This document shows positions 7,857 to 14,804 of a stretch of 64,000 nt of DNA, in pieces (the stretch's first letter is position 1; each line of letters opens with the position of its first letter). Both the position numbers and the translations under genes were made by a program. The notes below the pieces were generated by a model. The model was not told the origin of the DNA and searched no databases. It saw only the letters and a list, made by a program, of their open reading frames with translations. This stretch comes from Frigoribacterium sp. VKM Ac-2836 (GTDB lineage Bacteria; Actinomycetota; Actinomycetes; Actinomycetales; Microbacteriaceae): contig NZ_JABRPK010000004.1 of assembly GCF_013248995.1 (NCBI RefSeq), forward strand, positions 1 to 64,000, written 5' to 3'.

Positions 7857-9464
7857 ATGGGTGAACGAACGTCCGGATCGTCGGCCGGGTCCCGGCGCGG
7901 ATTCCTCCTCGTCGGAGCGGCGGGCATCGCGGCTGCCGGCGCTGCGGCGGTCACGCCCGGCGGCCATCGGGCTCACGCCGTCGAAGCGCCCGCTACCGGT
8001 CCGGAGGGTCAGGCACCTGGCGCGTCGGTGCCGCCCTCTCCGCGGGTGGGGGTCGACGTGCGTGACCACGGGGCGGTCGCCGACGGGGTGACCGACGACA
8101 CCGCCGCGTTCGTGAGTGCCGTCGAGGCGGCCGGCGCGGTTCGCGGCCGGGTGCTGGTGCCGGCCGGCACGTACGTCGTCGACTCGATCACGGTGCCTCT
8201 TCTGGTCGCGATCGAGGGCCTGGGGGCGGACATCAGTCGGTACGGGGCGTCGACGGACGGGGGCGTGAACCTCCGGCACCTGCCGCGGTCGACGAAGCCC
8301 ATGATCGTGGTCGACGGCAACGGGGTCACGCTCGAGGGGTTGACCCTGCAGGGCAACGGGTCCTCGGCGCCCCTCGTGCAGGTCGTCAACGGGTTCGAGT
8401 CACGATTCGAGCGGGTGCAGTTGGCCGGTGTGGCCGGGACGGCCCTCCTCGTCGAGCGGGTCAACAACAATCTCTGGTCGGATCTCTTCGTCAACGACTG
8501 CGGGTCGGTCGACGAGGCCGCGGTCGTCGTCCGGTCGCCGGCCTCGGGCGGCTCCAACACGAACACGTTCACCTGTGTGAACCTGCACATCGAGGGCAGC
8601 GCGAACGTCGCCCTCGAGCTGGCGTGGGGTGCCGGTGCCGAGTACTTCGTCGAGTTCGTCCGGTTGATCGCCCCGCACATCGAGACGCTGCAGCGGGCGG
8701 GCTCGGGCACCGACGCGACCGTGCGCATCGGCAACGTCCGGCAGGTCGAGTTCGTCGCCCCGACGATCTACGGGGGGCCGGGTCCGCTGATCGAGCACGA
8801 CGAGAAGCGACGCCGCGGCGTCGACATCGACGGCGGCATCAGACTGCTCGGTGGTGCCCTGCTCGGAGCCGACCCCGCCCGGGTCGGGGCGTCGAGCGTG
8901 CTCGTGCGGCTGACCAAGGGTGATGACTTCGCTCTCGTGGGCACCCGCCTTGGTCGGTTCACGACGTCGGGGGTCGAGTTGGCCGAGGGATACGGCTCGC
9001 GGTTCGCCGTCGACCCGACGACGCGGATCGCCACGACCGGATCGGCCGTCGAGATCGTCGACCGTCGCGAGGTCGAGGCCCGGCCGCTCTGGTCCTGGGG
9101 AGGCGACATGGCCGTGGGCCGGCGCTTGCTGGGTGCCCGCGGCGGCCCGTCCCCCGTGGCGTCGGCCATGGGGCGGAACGGCGACGGCGCACCGTCTCCG
9201 ACCCTGTCAGGTTCCGACCTGCGGGGGACGGTCGCCTTCGGTTCGGGACGTGCGCGTCGTCGAGGCACCCAGGTGAGGGTCCGCTACTCGACGCCGTTCG
9301 AGACGGCTCCGGTGGTCTCGATCTGCCCGGCGTCGAACGCGGCGGCGTCAGCCGAGTACTTCGTCGTCTCGCGTCCCGACGCGTTCGACATCGAGATGGT
9401 CGGCCAGCTGCCGGAGGGCCTCCCGGCCGACGCCTACCGTTTCACCTACCAGATCATCGGGTGA
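7857..9464 (+). CDS. Tat-exported right-handed beta-helix (pectate-lyase-superfamily) protein
   Basis: The 535-residue protein begins with a twin-arginine signal (SRRGFLLVG, Arg13-Arg14), a hydrophobic Ala/Gly core to about residue 34 and a likely cleavage after HRAHA. A pectate_lyase_3-like start follows (VDVRDHGAVADGVTDDTAAF, about residues 63-82) and then repeated short strands with Asn/Gly turns to about residue 450, typical of a parallel beta-helix. A separate C-terminal beta domain (about 455-535) may bind carbohydrate. No lyase active site can be assigned, so it could be a glycan-binding or glycan-cleaving surface protein. It is divergent from the acyltransferase, which suggests a shared envelope polysaccharide role (inference). 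Confidence 0.8.
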   Translation: MGERTSGSSAGSRRGFLLVGAAGIAAAGAAAVTPGGHRAHAVEAPATGPEGQAPGASVPPSPRVGVDVRDHGAVADGVTDDTAAFVSAVEAAGAVRGRVLVPAGTYVVDSITVPLLVAIEGLGADISRYGASTDGGVNLRHLPRSTKPMIVVDGNGVTLEGLTLQGNGSSAPLVQVVNGFESRFERVQLAGVAGTALLVERVNNNLWSDLFVNDCGSVDEAAVVVRSPASGGSNTNTFTCVNLHIEGSANVALELAWGAGAEYFVEFVRLIAPHIETLQRAGSGTDATVRIGNVRQVEFVAPTIYGGPGPLIEHDEKRRRGVDIDGGIRLLGGALLGADPARVGASSVLVRLTKGDDFALVGTRLGRFTTSGVELAEGYGSRFAVDPTTRIATTGSAVEIVDRREVEARPLWSWGGDMAVGRRLLGARGGPSPVASAMGRNGDGAPSPTLSGSDLRGTVAFGSGRARRRGTQVRVRYSTPFETAPVVSICPASNAAASAEYFVVSRPDAFDIEMVGQLPEGLPADAYRFTYQIIG

Positions 9465-9476
9465 CCGCGGCCTTCG

Positions 9477-9893
9477 TCAGGCCCAGCCGAGTTCGTGAAG
9501 TTGATCGTCGTCGAGACCGTAGAAGTGGGCGATCTCGTGGACGAGGGTGATGTGGATCTCGTCGGCGAGTTGGTCGAGGTCCTCCACAGCGGCGAGGTGC
9601 GGCTCGCGGTAGAGGATGATGCGGTCGGGCAGCTCGCCGAAGCCGTACTGGCCTCGTTCGGTGAGGGCGACGCCGTCGTAGAGGCCGAGCAAGGCCAGCG
9701 TGCCGTCCTCGGGGCGGTCCTCGGTCACGAACACGACGTTGTCGAGACCGTCGACCATGTCGTCGGGCAGCAGGTCGAGTTGGGCGACCACCATGGCGTC
9801 GAACGCCTCGGGGTCCACCTCGGAGGGGTCGATGCCCGTCGGCCCGCCGTCGGCGTCCTGCTCGTCGTCACCGTTCTCGGGGGAGTCGTCCAC
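9477..9893 (-). CDS. zincin-like metallopeptidase (PF06262 type)
   Basis: A 138-residue cytosolic protein with an acidic, low-complexity N-terminus (residues 1-35), a DLLPDDMVDGLDNVVFVTEDRP-type core, and the zinc motif HEIAHFYGLDD near the C-terminus (residues about 119-129). This is the compact zincin family found across actinobacteria, whose substrate is not known. The GTG at 9893 has no good ribosome site. The Met at about residue 44 is another possible start but would cut into the conserved core. Confidence 0.85.
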   Translation of the reverse strand: MDDSPENGDDEQDADGGPTGIDPSEVDPEAFDAMVVAQLDLLPDDMVDGLDNVVFVTEDRPEDGTLALLGLYDGVALTERGQYGFGELPDRIILYREPHLAAVEDLDQLADEIHITLVHEIAHFYGLDDDQLHELGWA

Positions 9894-9932
9894 CCGTCAA
9901 CTCTCGCACGCCGAGGCGAGCCACTCCTGGGC

Positions 9933-9998
9933 GCGCTCGCGCATCTCGGACCAGAAGATGCCGGAACCCAAAAATCCCCTGCCCATCGGAGGGCAGGG
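9933..9998. repeat. 66-bp direct repeat, copy 1
   Basis: This copy is identical to 10048-10113 except at one base (AGAAGATG here, AGAGGATG there). Both copies end in the same strong hairpin. The offset is 115 nt. It starts beside the first codons of the zincin gene and contains no ORF. Confidence 0.9.
9971..9998 (-). terminator. second, distal terminator of tRNA-His
   Basis: On the minus strand the stem CCCTGCCC (9991-9998) / GGGCAGGG (9977-9984), with a 6-nt loop, is followed by GGATTTTTGG. It duplicates the terminator at 10086-10114 and so would catch read-through from the tRNA gene. Confidence 0.7.
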
Positions 9999-10047
9999 AC
10001 CCCTTCGTGACGAGCGCAGCGAAGTCGGGAACCGCGACGTCCGGGAT

Positions 10048-10113
10048 GCGCTCGCGCATCTCGGACCAGAGGATGCCGGAACCCAAAAATCCCCTGCCCA
10101 TCGGAGGGCAGGG
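10048..10113. repeat. 66-bp direct repeat, copy 2
   Basis: The tRNA-proximal copy of the repeat at 9933-9998. It ends 12 nt from the 3' end of tRNA-His and carries that gene's terminator. The 49 bases between the copies are unrelated and include a CTTCG/CGAAG hairpin. Confidence 0.9.
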
Positions 10114-10114
10114 G
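10086..10114 (-). terminator. terminator of tRNA-His
   Basis: Minus-strand stem CCCCTGCCC (10106-10114) / GGGCAGGGG (10091-10099) with loop TCCGAT, followed directly by ATTTTTGGG. This is a classic intrinsic terminator placed about 11 nt after the mature 3' end of the tRNA. Confidence 0.85.
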
Positions 10115-10124
10115 ATCTCATTTG

Positions 10125-10198
10125 GGTGAGTAACGGGGCTTGAACCCGCGGCCTCCTAGACCACAACCAGGCGCTCTACCAGCTGAGCTATACCCACC
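10125..10198 (-). tRNA. tRNA-His (anticodon GTG)
   Basis: The cloverleaf is complete. Acceptor arm GTGGGTA pairs with TACTCAC (one G-T pair). The D arm is GCTC-AGCTGGTA-GAGC. Anticodon stem CCTGG/CTAGG encloses loop TTGTGGT with anticodon GTG, and the T arm carries GGTTCAAGC. An extra 5' G (position 10198) faces discriminator C, the G-1:C73 identity pair special to histidine tRNA. The CCA end is not fully encoded. Confidence 0.95.
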
Positions 10199-10237
10199 AT
10201 GCGCGACTGCCGAGGCGATCGCAACGAGAAGACTCTA

Positions 10238-10858
10238 CTACAGCCGGGGAGCCCATTCGTCCACGACGGCCTTCGAGATCGCCTGGACGTCTTCGGTGGT
10301 GGGGCCAGGGTCGGCGACGAAGCCGGCGCGACGGTAGTACTCGAGTTCGCGAATGGATTCGAGGATGTCGGCGAGGGCGCGGTGGCCGCCGTGCTTCTGG
10401 GGGGCGTTGAAGTACACGCGGGGGAACCAGCGACGGGCGAGTTCTTTGATCGACGAGACGTCGACGCTGCGGTAGTGCAGGTGGCCGTCGACACGGGGCA
10501 TGTACTTGGCGAGGAAGGCCCGGTCGGTGCCGATGGTGTTGCCGGCCAAGGGGGCGTGCTGTTCGGCCGGCACGTACTTGAGGATGTACTCGAGCACCTC
10601 GAACTCGGCCTCGGCGAGGCTGACGCCGTTCGGGATCTCGTCGATGAGCCCCGACGACCGGTGCATCTCGGTGACGAACTCGCCCATGTTGTCGAGCGCC
10701 GACTGGTCGGGCTTGATCACGATGGTGAAGCCCGGGTGCACCGGGGTCAGGTCGAAGTCGGTCACGACCACGGCGACCTCGACGAGTTCGTCTACCGTGA
10801 GGTCGAGCCCGGTCATCTCGCAGTCGATCCAGACCAGTCGGTCGTTGCTCGTAGCCAT
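10238..10858 (-). CDS. orn: oligoribonuclease
   Basis: The 206-residue DEDDh exonuclease degrades 2-5-nt RNAs, including pGpG, to nucleotides in the cytosol. The DEDD residues are visible: WIDCEMTGLD (Asp12, Glu14), NTIGTDRAFL in the middle, and HGGHRALADILESI near residue 160 with the catalytic His and Asp. The length is typical. The start is ATG 10858, which sits 6 nt after a TAGACT -10 box, so the mRNA is probably leaderless. It lies downstream of the MFS gene but beyond a hairpin, and so is likely its own unit. Confidence 0.95.
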   Translation of the reverse strand: MATSNDRLVWIDCEMTGLDLTVDELVEVAVVVTDFDLTPVHPGFTIVIKPDQSALDNMGEFVTEMHRSSGLIDEIPNGVSLAEAEFEVLEYILKYVPAEQHAPLAGNTIGTDRAFLAKYMPRVDGHLHYRSVDVSSIKELARRWFPRVYFNAPQKHGGHRALADILESIRELEYYRRAGFVADPGPTTEDVQAISKAVVDEWAPRL

Positions 10859-10864
10859 TCCGCG

Positions 10865-10870
10865 AGTCTA
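10865..10870 (-). promoter_or_regulatory. -10 box of orn
   Basis: TAGACT on the minus strand, then CGCGGA and the ATG of orn. The 6-nt spacing puts transcription start at or next to the start codon. Confidence 0.6.
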
Positions 10871-10887
10871 GCCCGGTGCTCTTCCGG

Positions 10888-10937
10888 CACCGCGCCTCCT
10901 GAACCGAGACCTGTGTCGAGATCAGGAGGCGCGGGTG
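10888..10937 (-). terminator. inverted pair of the dispersed GGAGGCGCGG motif; possible terminator
   Basis: CACCGCGCCTCCTGA (10888-10902) faces TCAGGAGGCGCGGGTG (10922-10937), a 15-bp stem with one bulged G and a 19-nt loop. It lies after the MFS stop and before the orn promoter. No T-run follows, so termination is not certain. The arms are copies of a motif repeated elsewhere in the window. Confidence 0.5.
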
Positions 10938-10959
10938 CGGTCGCGGAAGATGGCCGGGC

Positions 10960-12207
10960 CTACAGGGCCTCGCCGGCCCCGATGGCTTCGGCCTCGACAC
11001 GAGCCGGTTCGGGGCCGTCGTCCACCCGGCGCAGAGCCTTCCGGGCGGCGACCACGACGACGAACGCCACGGCGACGCTGGCGGCCGCGAAGACGTAGGC
11101 GGCGCTCGGTGCGATGGTGTCGGCGAGCAGGGTCGCGACGGGCGGGGCCACGGCGCCGCCGAGGAAGCGCACGCCCGAGTACGCGCTGGACGCGACCGAG
11201 CGGGGCAGGTCGGTGGCCTCCATGACGGACTCGGTGAGGACCGTGTTGAGGACGCCGAGCACGAGGCCGCCGACCACGACGCAGACCACGAGGGCGGCCG
11301 GTGTCCCGACGACGACGGCCGCAGCCACCAGGTCGAGTGCCAGCAGGGGCAGGGCGATGCGCAGCACGGTGGTCCGGCGGAGGCGTGCGGTGAGCAGCGG
11401 AGCGACCCACACGGATGTGATGGCCAGGCCGACGCCCCAGCCGAAGAAGGTGAACCCGATGCCGAGCGCACCGAAACCGAGCGGGTACGGCGTGTAGGCG
11501 AGCAGGACGAAGAAACCGATGTTGTAGAAGAGCGCGGTCGCGGCGAGGGCGCCGAGCGCCGGGCGGCCCAGGGCACGGAACGGCGCCGAGACCCTGGTCG
11601 GCGTGGGCTTCTCGATCGTGTCGCCCTTGAGGAAGAGCACGATCGCGATGAAGGCGATCGCCATCAACGTGGTGACGCCGAAGAAGGGGCCCCGCCAGCT
11701 GACCGAGCCGAGCAGGCCGCCGATCAATGGCCCGATGGCGATGCCGAGGCCGAGGGCTGCTTCATAAAGAATGATCGCGGAGGCCGTGCCGCCGGCTGCC
11801 GCGCCCACGATGGTCGCGAGAGCCGTCGAGATGAACAGGGCGTTGCCGAGCCCCCACCCCGCACGGAACCCGATGATCGACCAGACGTCACCGCTCGTGG
11901 CCGCGAGCAGGGCGAAGAGGACGATCAGGGCGAGCCCGATCAGCAGGGTCCGTTTCGCGCCGAGTCGGCTCGACACCCAACTGGTGAAGAACATCGCGAC
12001 GCCGGTGACGGCGAGGTAACTGGTGAAGAGCAACTCGGTCTGGGTCGGGCTGGCTTCGAGGGAGTCGGCGATGGCGGGAAGGATCGGGTCGACGAGCCCG
12101 ATGCCCATGAACGCGACCACGCAGGCGAAGGCGATGGCCCACACGGCGGTCGGTTGCCGGAGGATGCTCGGCTTCGGTTCGTGCGCGGTGCTTCCGGCGG
12201 CGATCAT
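10960..12207 (-). CDS. MFS transporter, drug-efflux type
   Basis: A 415-residue major-facilitator protein with 12 hydrophobic segments. The first carries LVDPILPAIADSL, and the loop after segment 2 carries SSRLGAKRTLL, the motif-A region of DHA1-type proton antiporters. The ATG at 12207 overlaps the stop of the upstream marR gene (ATGA), so the two are translated together. A MarR repressor driving its own adjacent pump is a common design for efflux of a toxic compound; the substrate is unknown. Reading frames that extend further upstream are only the overlap with marR. Confidence 0.88.
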   Translation of the reverse strand: MIAAGSTAHEPKPSILRQPTAVWAIAFACVVAFMGIGLVDPILPAIADSLEASPTQTELLFTSYLAVTGVAMFFTSWVSSRLGAKRTLLIGLALIVLFALLAATSGDVWSIIGFRAGWGLGNALFISTALATIVGAAAGGTASAIILYEAALGLGIAIGPLIGGLLGSVSWRGPFFGVTTLMAIAFIAIVLFLKGDTIEKPTPTRVSAPFRALGRPALGALAATALFYNIGFFVLLAYTPYPLGFGALGIGFTFFGWGVGLAITSVWVAPLLTARLRRTTVLRIALPLLALDLVAAAVVVGTPAALVVCVVVGGLVLGVLNTVLTESVMEATDLPRSVASSAYSGVRFLGGAVAPPVATLLADTIAPSAAYVFAAASVAVAFVVVVAARKALRRVDDGPEPARVEAEAIGAGEAL

Positions 12208-12665
12208 GCCGACACCGCCTCGGCGTCGGCGCGGAGGTCGGAGCGGGTGCCGACGCGGGACGCCAGCAGGCGGGAGGCGTGCTCGAGCACGGTCCACTCG
12301 TCGTCGTCGAGGTCGGCGAACAGCCCGCCCAACGAGTCCGCGAGCCGGCCCCGCCACTCGGTGAGGGCGGCCGTTCCTCGGCCGGTGATGGAGATGAGCC
12401 AGGCCCGGGAGTCGTCCGTGTCGGCGATGCGCTTGACCAGCTCGTCCTCGGCGAGACCACGGACGAGCTTCGTCATGGTGGGCTGCGAGACACGGCTGGC
12501 TCGGGCGAGGTCGCCGACGCGAAGGTCACCGTCGGTGGTCAGGATCGAGAGCGTGCGCCAGACGGCGGGTGATGTGGTGCGGCCGGTCTCCTGCGCGGCG
12601 ATGCGCGTCAGGCGATGGGTCGACGTCAGGAGGGATTCCAGGATGTCTGTCGGCTGGGAGATCAT
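12204..12665 (-). CDS. MarR-family repressor
   Basis: A 153-residue winged-helix regulator. The DNA-binding core reads LRVGDLARASRVSQPTMTKLVRGL (about residues 48-71), followed by the wing DTDDSRAWLISITGRG. It probably represses itself and the coupled MFS pump, with a small-molecule ligand releasing it. The promoter is immediately upstream and overlaps palindromes. The ATG at 12665 lies 6 nt after TATACT, so the message is likely leaderless. Confidence 0.9.
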   Translation of the reverse strand: MISQPTDILESLLTSTHRLTRIAAQETGRTTSPAVWRTLSILTTDGDLRVGDLARASRVSQPTMTKLVRGLAEDELVKRIADTDDSRAWLISITGRGTAALTEWRGRLADSLGGLFADLDDDEWTVLEHASRLLASRVGTRSDLRADAEAVSA

Positions 12666-12671
12666 CGGTCA

Positions 12672-12702
12672 AGTATATAGCCAAGCTATATAGCCCGGCT
12701 AT
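12672..12702 (-). promoter_or_regulatory. marR promoter overlapped by two palindromic operators
   Basis: On the minus strand TATACT (12672-12677) is 6 nt from the marR ATG. A perfect repeat TATATAGC-CAA-GCTATATA (12674-12692) covers it, and ATAGCC-C-GGCTAT (12690-12702) overlaps the first. Both share a TAGC core and fit MarR dimer sites. Binding would shut off the marR-MFS operon. Confidence 0.7.
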
Positions 12703-12760
12703 TCATCTCCGCCACGGGAAGCTGGGCACTGACTCCGCGCCTCCTGGTAGACCTGTGGAC

Positions 12761-13045
12761 ATGACAGACAGCAAGCCCACCGTGGCCGAGGGTTCCGAGT
12801 ACGTCGTCTTCTTCGACGGCGGTCCGAGCGACGGCTCCACCGACACCCGCATCAGCACCGACGGATCGTACGACGAGCAAATCACCGACTTCGTGCTGAT
12901 CGACGGCATGGAGACCGGCATCGTCTACACCGCCACCGAGGCGAAGATGGTCGGTGAGCAGCTGCAGGTGCACTATTCGCTCGACGCGAAGGACAGCGAC
13001 CCGGTCGACGACCCCGAAGACCGCAACGACGACCGCGACAACTGA
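12761..13045 (+). CDS. small acidic protein of unknown function
   Basis: A 94-residue, strongly acidic protein. Residues 10-75 look like an alternating strand domain (EYVVFFDGGPSDG, ITDFVLIDGMETGIVYT, MVGEQLQVHYSLD). The last 20 residues are almost all Asp, Glu, Arg and Asn and are probably disordered. I do not recognise the family. The ATG at 12761 follows a weak -10 (TAGACC) by 7 nt and has no ribosome site. A copy of the dispersed motif (12735-12746) ends 2 nt before that -10. Confidence 0.65.
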   Translation: MTDSKPTVAEGSEYVVFFDGGPSDGSTDTRISTDGSYDEQITDFVLIDGMETGIVYTATEAKMVGEQLQVHYSLDAKDSDPVDDPEDRNDDRDN

Positions 13046-13082
13046 CGCCAGCGGCCCCGGCCGCGACGACGCACGAGACCGC

Positions 13083-13116
13083 AGGAGGCGCGGGGGAAGT
13101 TTCCCCCGCGCCTCCT
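13083..13116. terminator. perfect 16-bp inverted repeat
   Basis: AGGAGGCGCGGGGGAA at 13083-13098 pairs exactly with TTCCCCCGCGCCTCCT at 13101-13116, with only GT between. Both arms are copies of the dispersed GGAGGCGCGG motif. It stands between the acidic protein gene and the thioredoxin-like gene and could end the first transcript, though there is no T-run. Confidence 0.55.
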
Positions 13117-13120
13117 CGTT

Positions 13121-13390
13121 GTGCACGACATGATGCTCGAGCTGTACACGTCCGCCTTCTGCGGTCCCTGCCACGCGGCTCGGGCGGTCGTGGCCGAGGC
13201 CAGGGCGCTCGTCCCCTCCCTCGTGGTCGACGAATCCGACGTCGCCACTCGACCGGAGGCGGCCGAACGACGGGACGTCCGCAGCACACCGACCATCGTC
13301 GTCACGAGGGACGACGGCGAGGTCGTCTTCCGCTCGCCGGGAGTGCCGACGCTCGATCGCCTGCTCGGGGCCCTCGCGCTCGCGGTCTGA
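13121..13390 (+). CDS. thioredoxin-like protein with CGPC active site
   Basis: An 89-residue thioredoxin-fold protein: first strand MLELYTSAFCGPCHAAR with a CGPC dithiol (residues 13-16 from the GTG), then the cis-proline strand RSTPTIVV and a short last helix. It is shorter than standard thioredoxin (about 105) and is closer to glutaredoxin-sized thioredoxins. The GTG at 13121 has no ribosome site; ATG 13130 or 13133 is more likely. It probably acts as a cytosolic disulfide reductase. Confidence 0.75.
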   Translation: MHDMMLELYTSAFCGPCHAARAVVAEARALVPSLVVDESDVATRPEAAERRDVRSTPTIVVTRDDGEVVFRSPGVPTLDRLLGALALAV

Positions 13391-13487
13391 TCGTGGCACC
13401 CCCGTCATGGAGAGCTCATAGGACCTCTGCGGCTTTGCCATCGGCAGATGCGAGGCCGCTGATGGGCGGGCGATCGATCGTGGTCGC

Positions 13488-14804
13488 ATGCCTGACACCG
13501 ACATCTTGCGTCTCGACATCGTGGTACCCGTCTTCGACGAGGCGGCCACCCTCGAGGCCAGCATCACGAGCCTTCACGACCACCTGACCCGCCACGTCGC
13601 CGATACCTGGCGCATCACCGTGGCCGACAACGCCAGCACCGACGGCACCGCAGCGCTCGCCGACCGCCTCGCGCGACGCCTGGAGGGCGTGACCGCCGTC
13701 CACCTCGACGAGAAGGGCCGCGGCCGTGCCCTCAAGCAGGTCTGGGCGGCTTCACCCGCCGAGGTCCTGGTGTACCTCGACGAGGACCTCTCCACCGACC
13801 TCTCGGCACTCGGCCCGCTCGTGGCGCCGCTGCTCTCCGGCCACTCCGACCTCGCCATCGGCACCCGGCTCAGTCGCTCGTCGCGGGTGGTCCGCGGCGG
13901 CACGCGCGAGTTCGTCTCGCGCAGCTACAACTTCCTGCTGCGCCGCACGATGGGCGTCGGCTTCAGCGACGCCCAGTGCGGCTTCAAGGCGATCCGGCGC
14001 GAGGCCGCCGAGCGACTGCTGCCCCTCGTCGAGGACACCGGCTGGTTCTTCGACACCGAGCTGCTGATCCTGGCCGAACGTTCCGGCCTGCGCATCCACG
14101 AGGTGCCGGTCGACTGGGTCGACGACCCCGACAGCTCGGTCGACATCGTCTCGACGGCCGCCGCCGACCTCAAGGGGATGCTGCGGGTGGGCACGGGCAT
14201 CGCCCGGGGCACCATCCCGGTCCAGGCGGTGTACGACGCGATCGGGAGGCGTCCGTTCGAGCCGCCTGCGCCTCCGACGTTCTTCTCGCAGGTCGTGCGG
14301 TTCGGCGTGGTCGGGGTCGCCTCGACCGCGGCGTACGCGTTGCTCTACCTCGTCGCTCAGCAGGTGATGTCGGCCCAGGCGGCGAACTCCGCGTCATTGC
14401 TCGTCACGGCCGTGCTCAACACGGCCGCCAACCGGCGCTTCACGTTCGGGGTGCGCGGAGCATCGGGCGTGGCTCGACACCAGCTGCAGGGGTTGATGGT
14501 CTTCGTGCTCGCCTGGGTGCTGACGTCGGGGTCGCTCGTCGCGCTGCACGCGGCGGCTACCGCGGCCGGAGCACACGCGGAGCTGCTGGTCCTGACCGTG
14601 GCGAACCTCGTCGCGACCGTGCTGCGCTTCGTCCTGCTGCGCGTCTGGGTCTTCCGCTCACAAGCGACGCACGTGACGCCGGGGCTGGCGGACGATCGGG
14701 TTTCCGCGGACGGGCGAGGTCCCGCCCCCGACCCCGTGTCCGACCTCACCACCCGCTTCGCCGCCGTGTCCGGCGACGACGACGTCGCGGCTGCCCGGCG
14801 ATGA
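13488..14804 (+). CDS. GT2 glycosyltransferase fused to a GtrA membrane domain
   Basis: A 438-residue fusion. Residues 8-240 are a family-2 transferase of the dolichol-phosphate-mannose-synthase kind (DIVVPVFDEAATLEA at the start, VADNASTDGT, acidic LDEDLSTD at about 99-106, DAQCGFKAIRREA). Residues 265-390 are a four-segment GtrA-like domain (FGVVGVASTAAYALLYLVAQQ). It likely makes a polyprenyl-phosphate sugar at the inner membrane face and helps present it outside. The next gene starts in an ATGA overlap and uses such donors, so the two form a functional pair. The 35-residue C-terminus is low complexity. Confidence 0.88.
   Translation: MPDTDILRLDIVVPVFDEAATLEASITSLHDHLTRHVADTWRITVADNASTDGTAALADRLARRLEGVTAVHLDEKGRGRALKQVWAASPAEVLVYLDEDLSTDLSALGPLVAPLLSGHSDLAIGTRLSRSSRVVRGGTREFVSRSYNFLLRRTMGVGFSDAQCGFKAIRREAAERLLPLVEDTGWFFDTELLILAERSGLRIHEVPVDWVDDPDSSVDIVSTAAADLKGMLRVGTGIARGTIPVQAVYDAIGRRPFEPPAPPTFFSQVVRFGVVGVASTAAYALLYLVAQQVMSAQAANSASLLVTAVLNTAANRRFTFGVRGASGVARHQLQGLMVFVLAWVLTSGSLVALHAAATAAGAHAELLVLTVANLVATVLRFVLLRVWVFRSQATHVTPGLADDRVSADGRGPAPDPVSDLTTRFAAVSGDDDVAAARR

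Noticed and set aside
9933-10113. Possible CRISPR-like repeat-spacer unit
   Set aside because: Only two copies, 66 bp long, each containing a terminator; there are no cas genes and no regular array.
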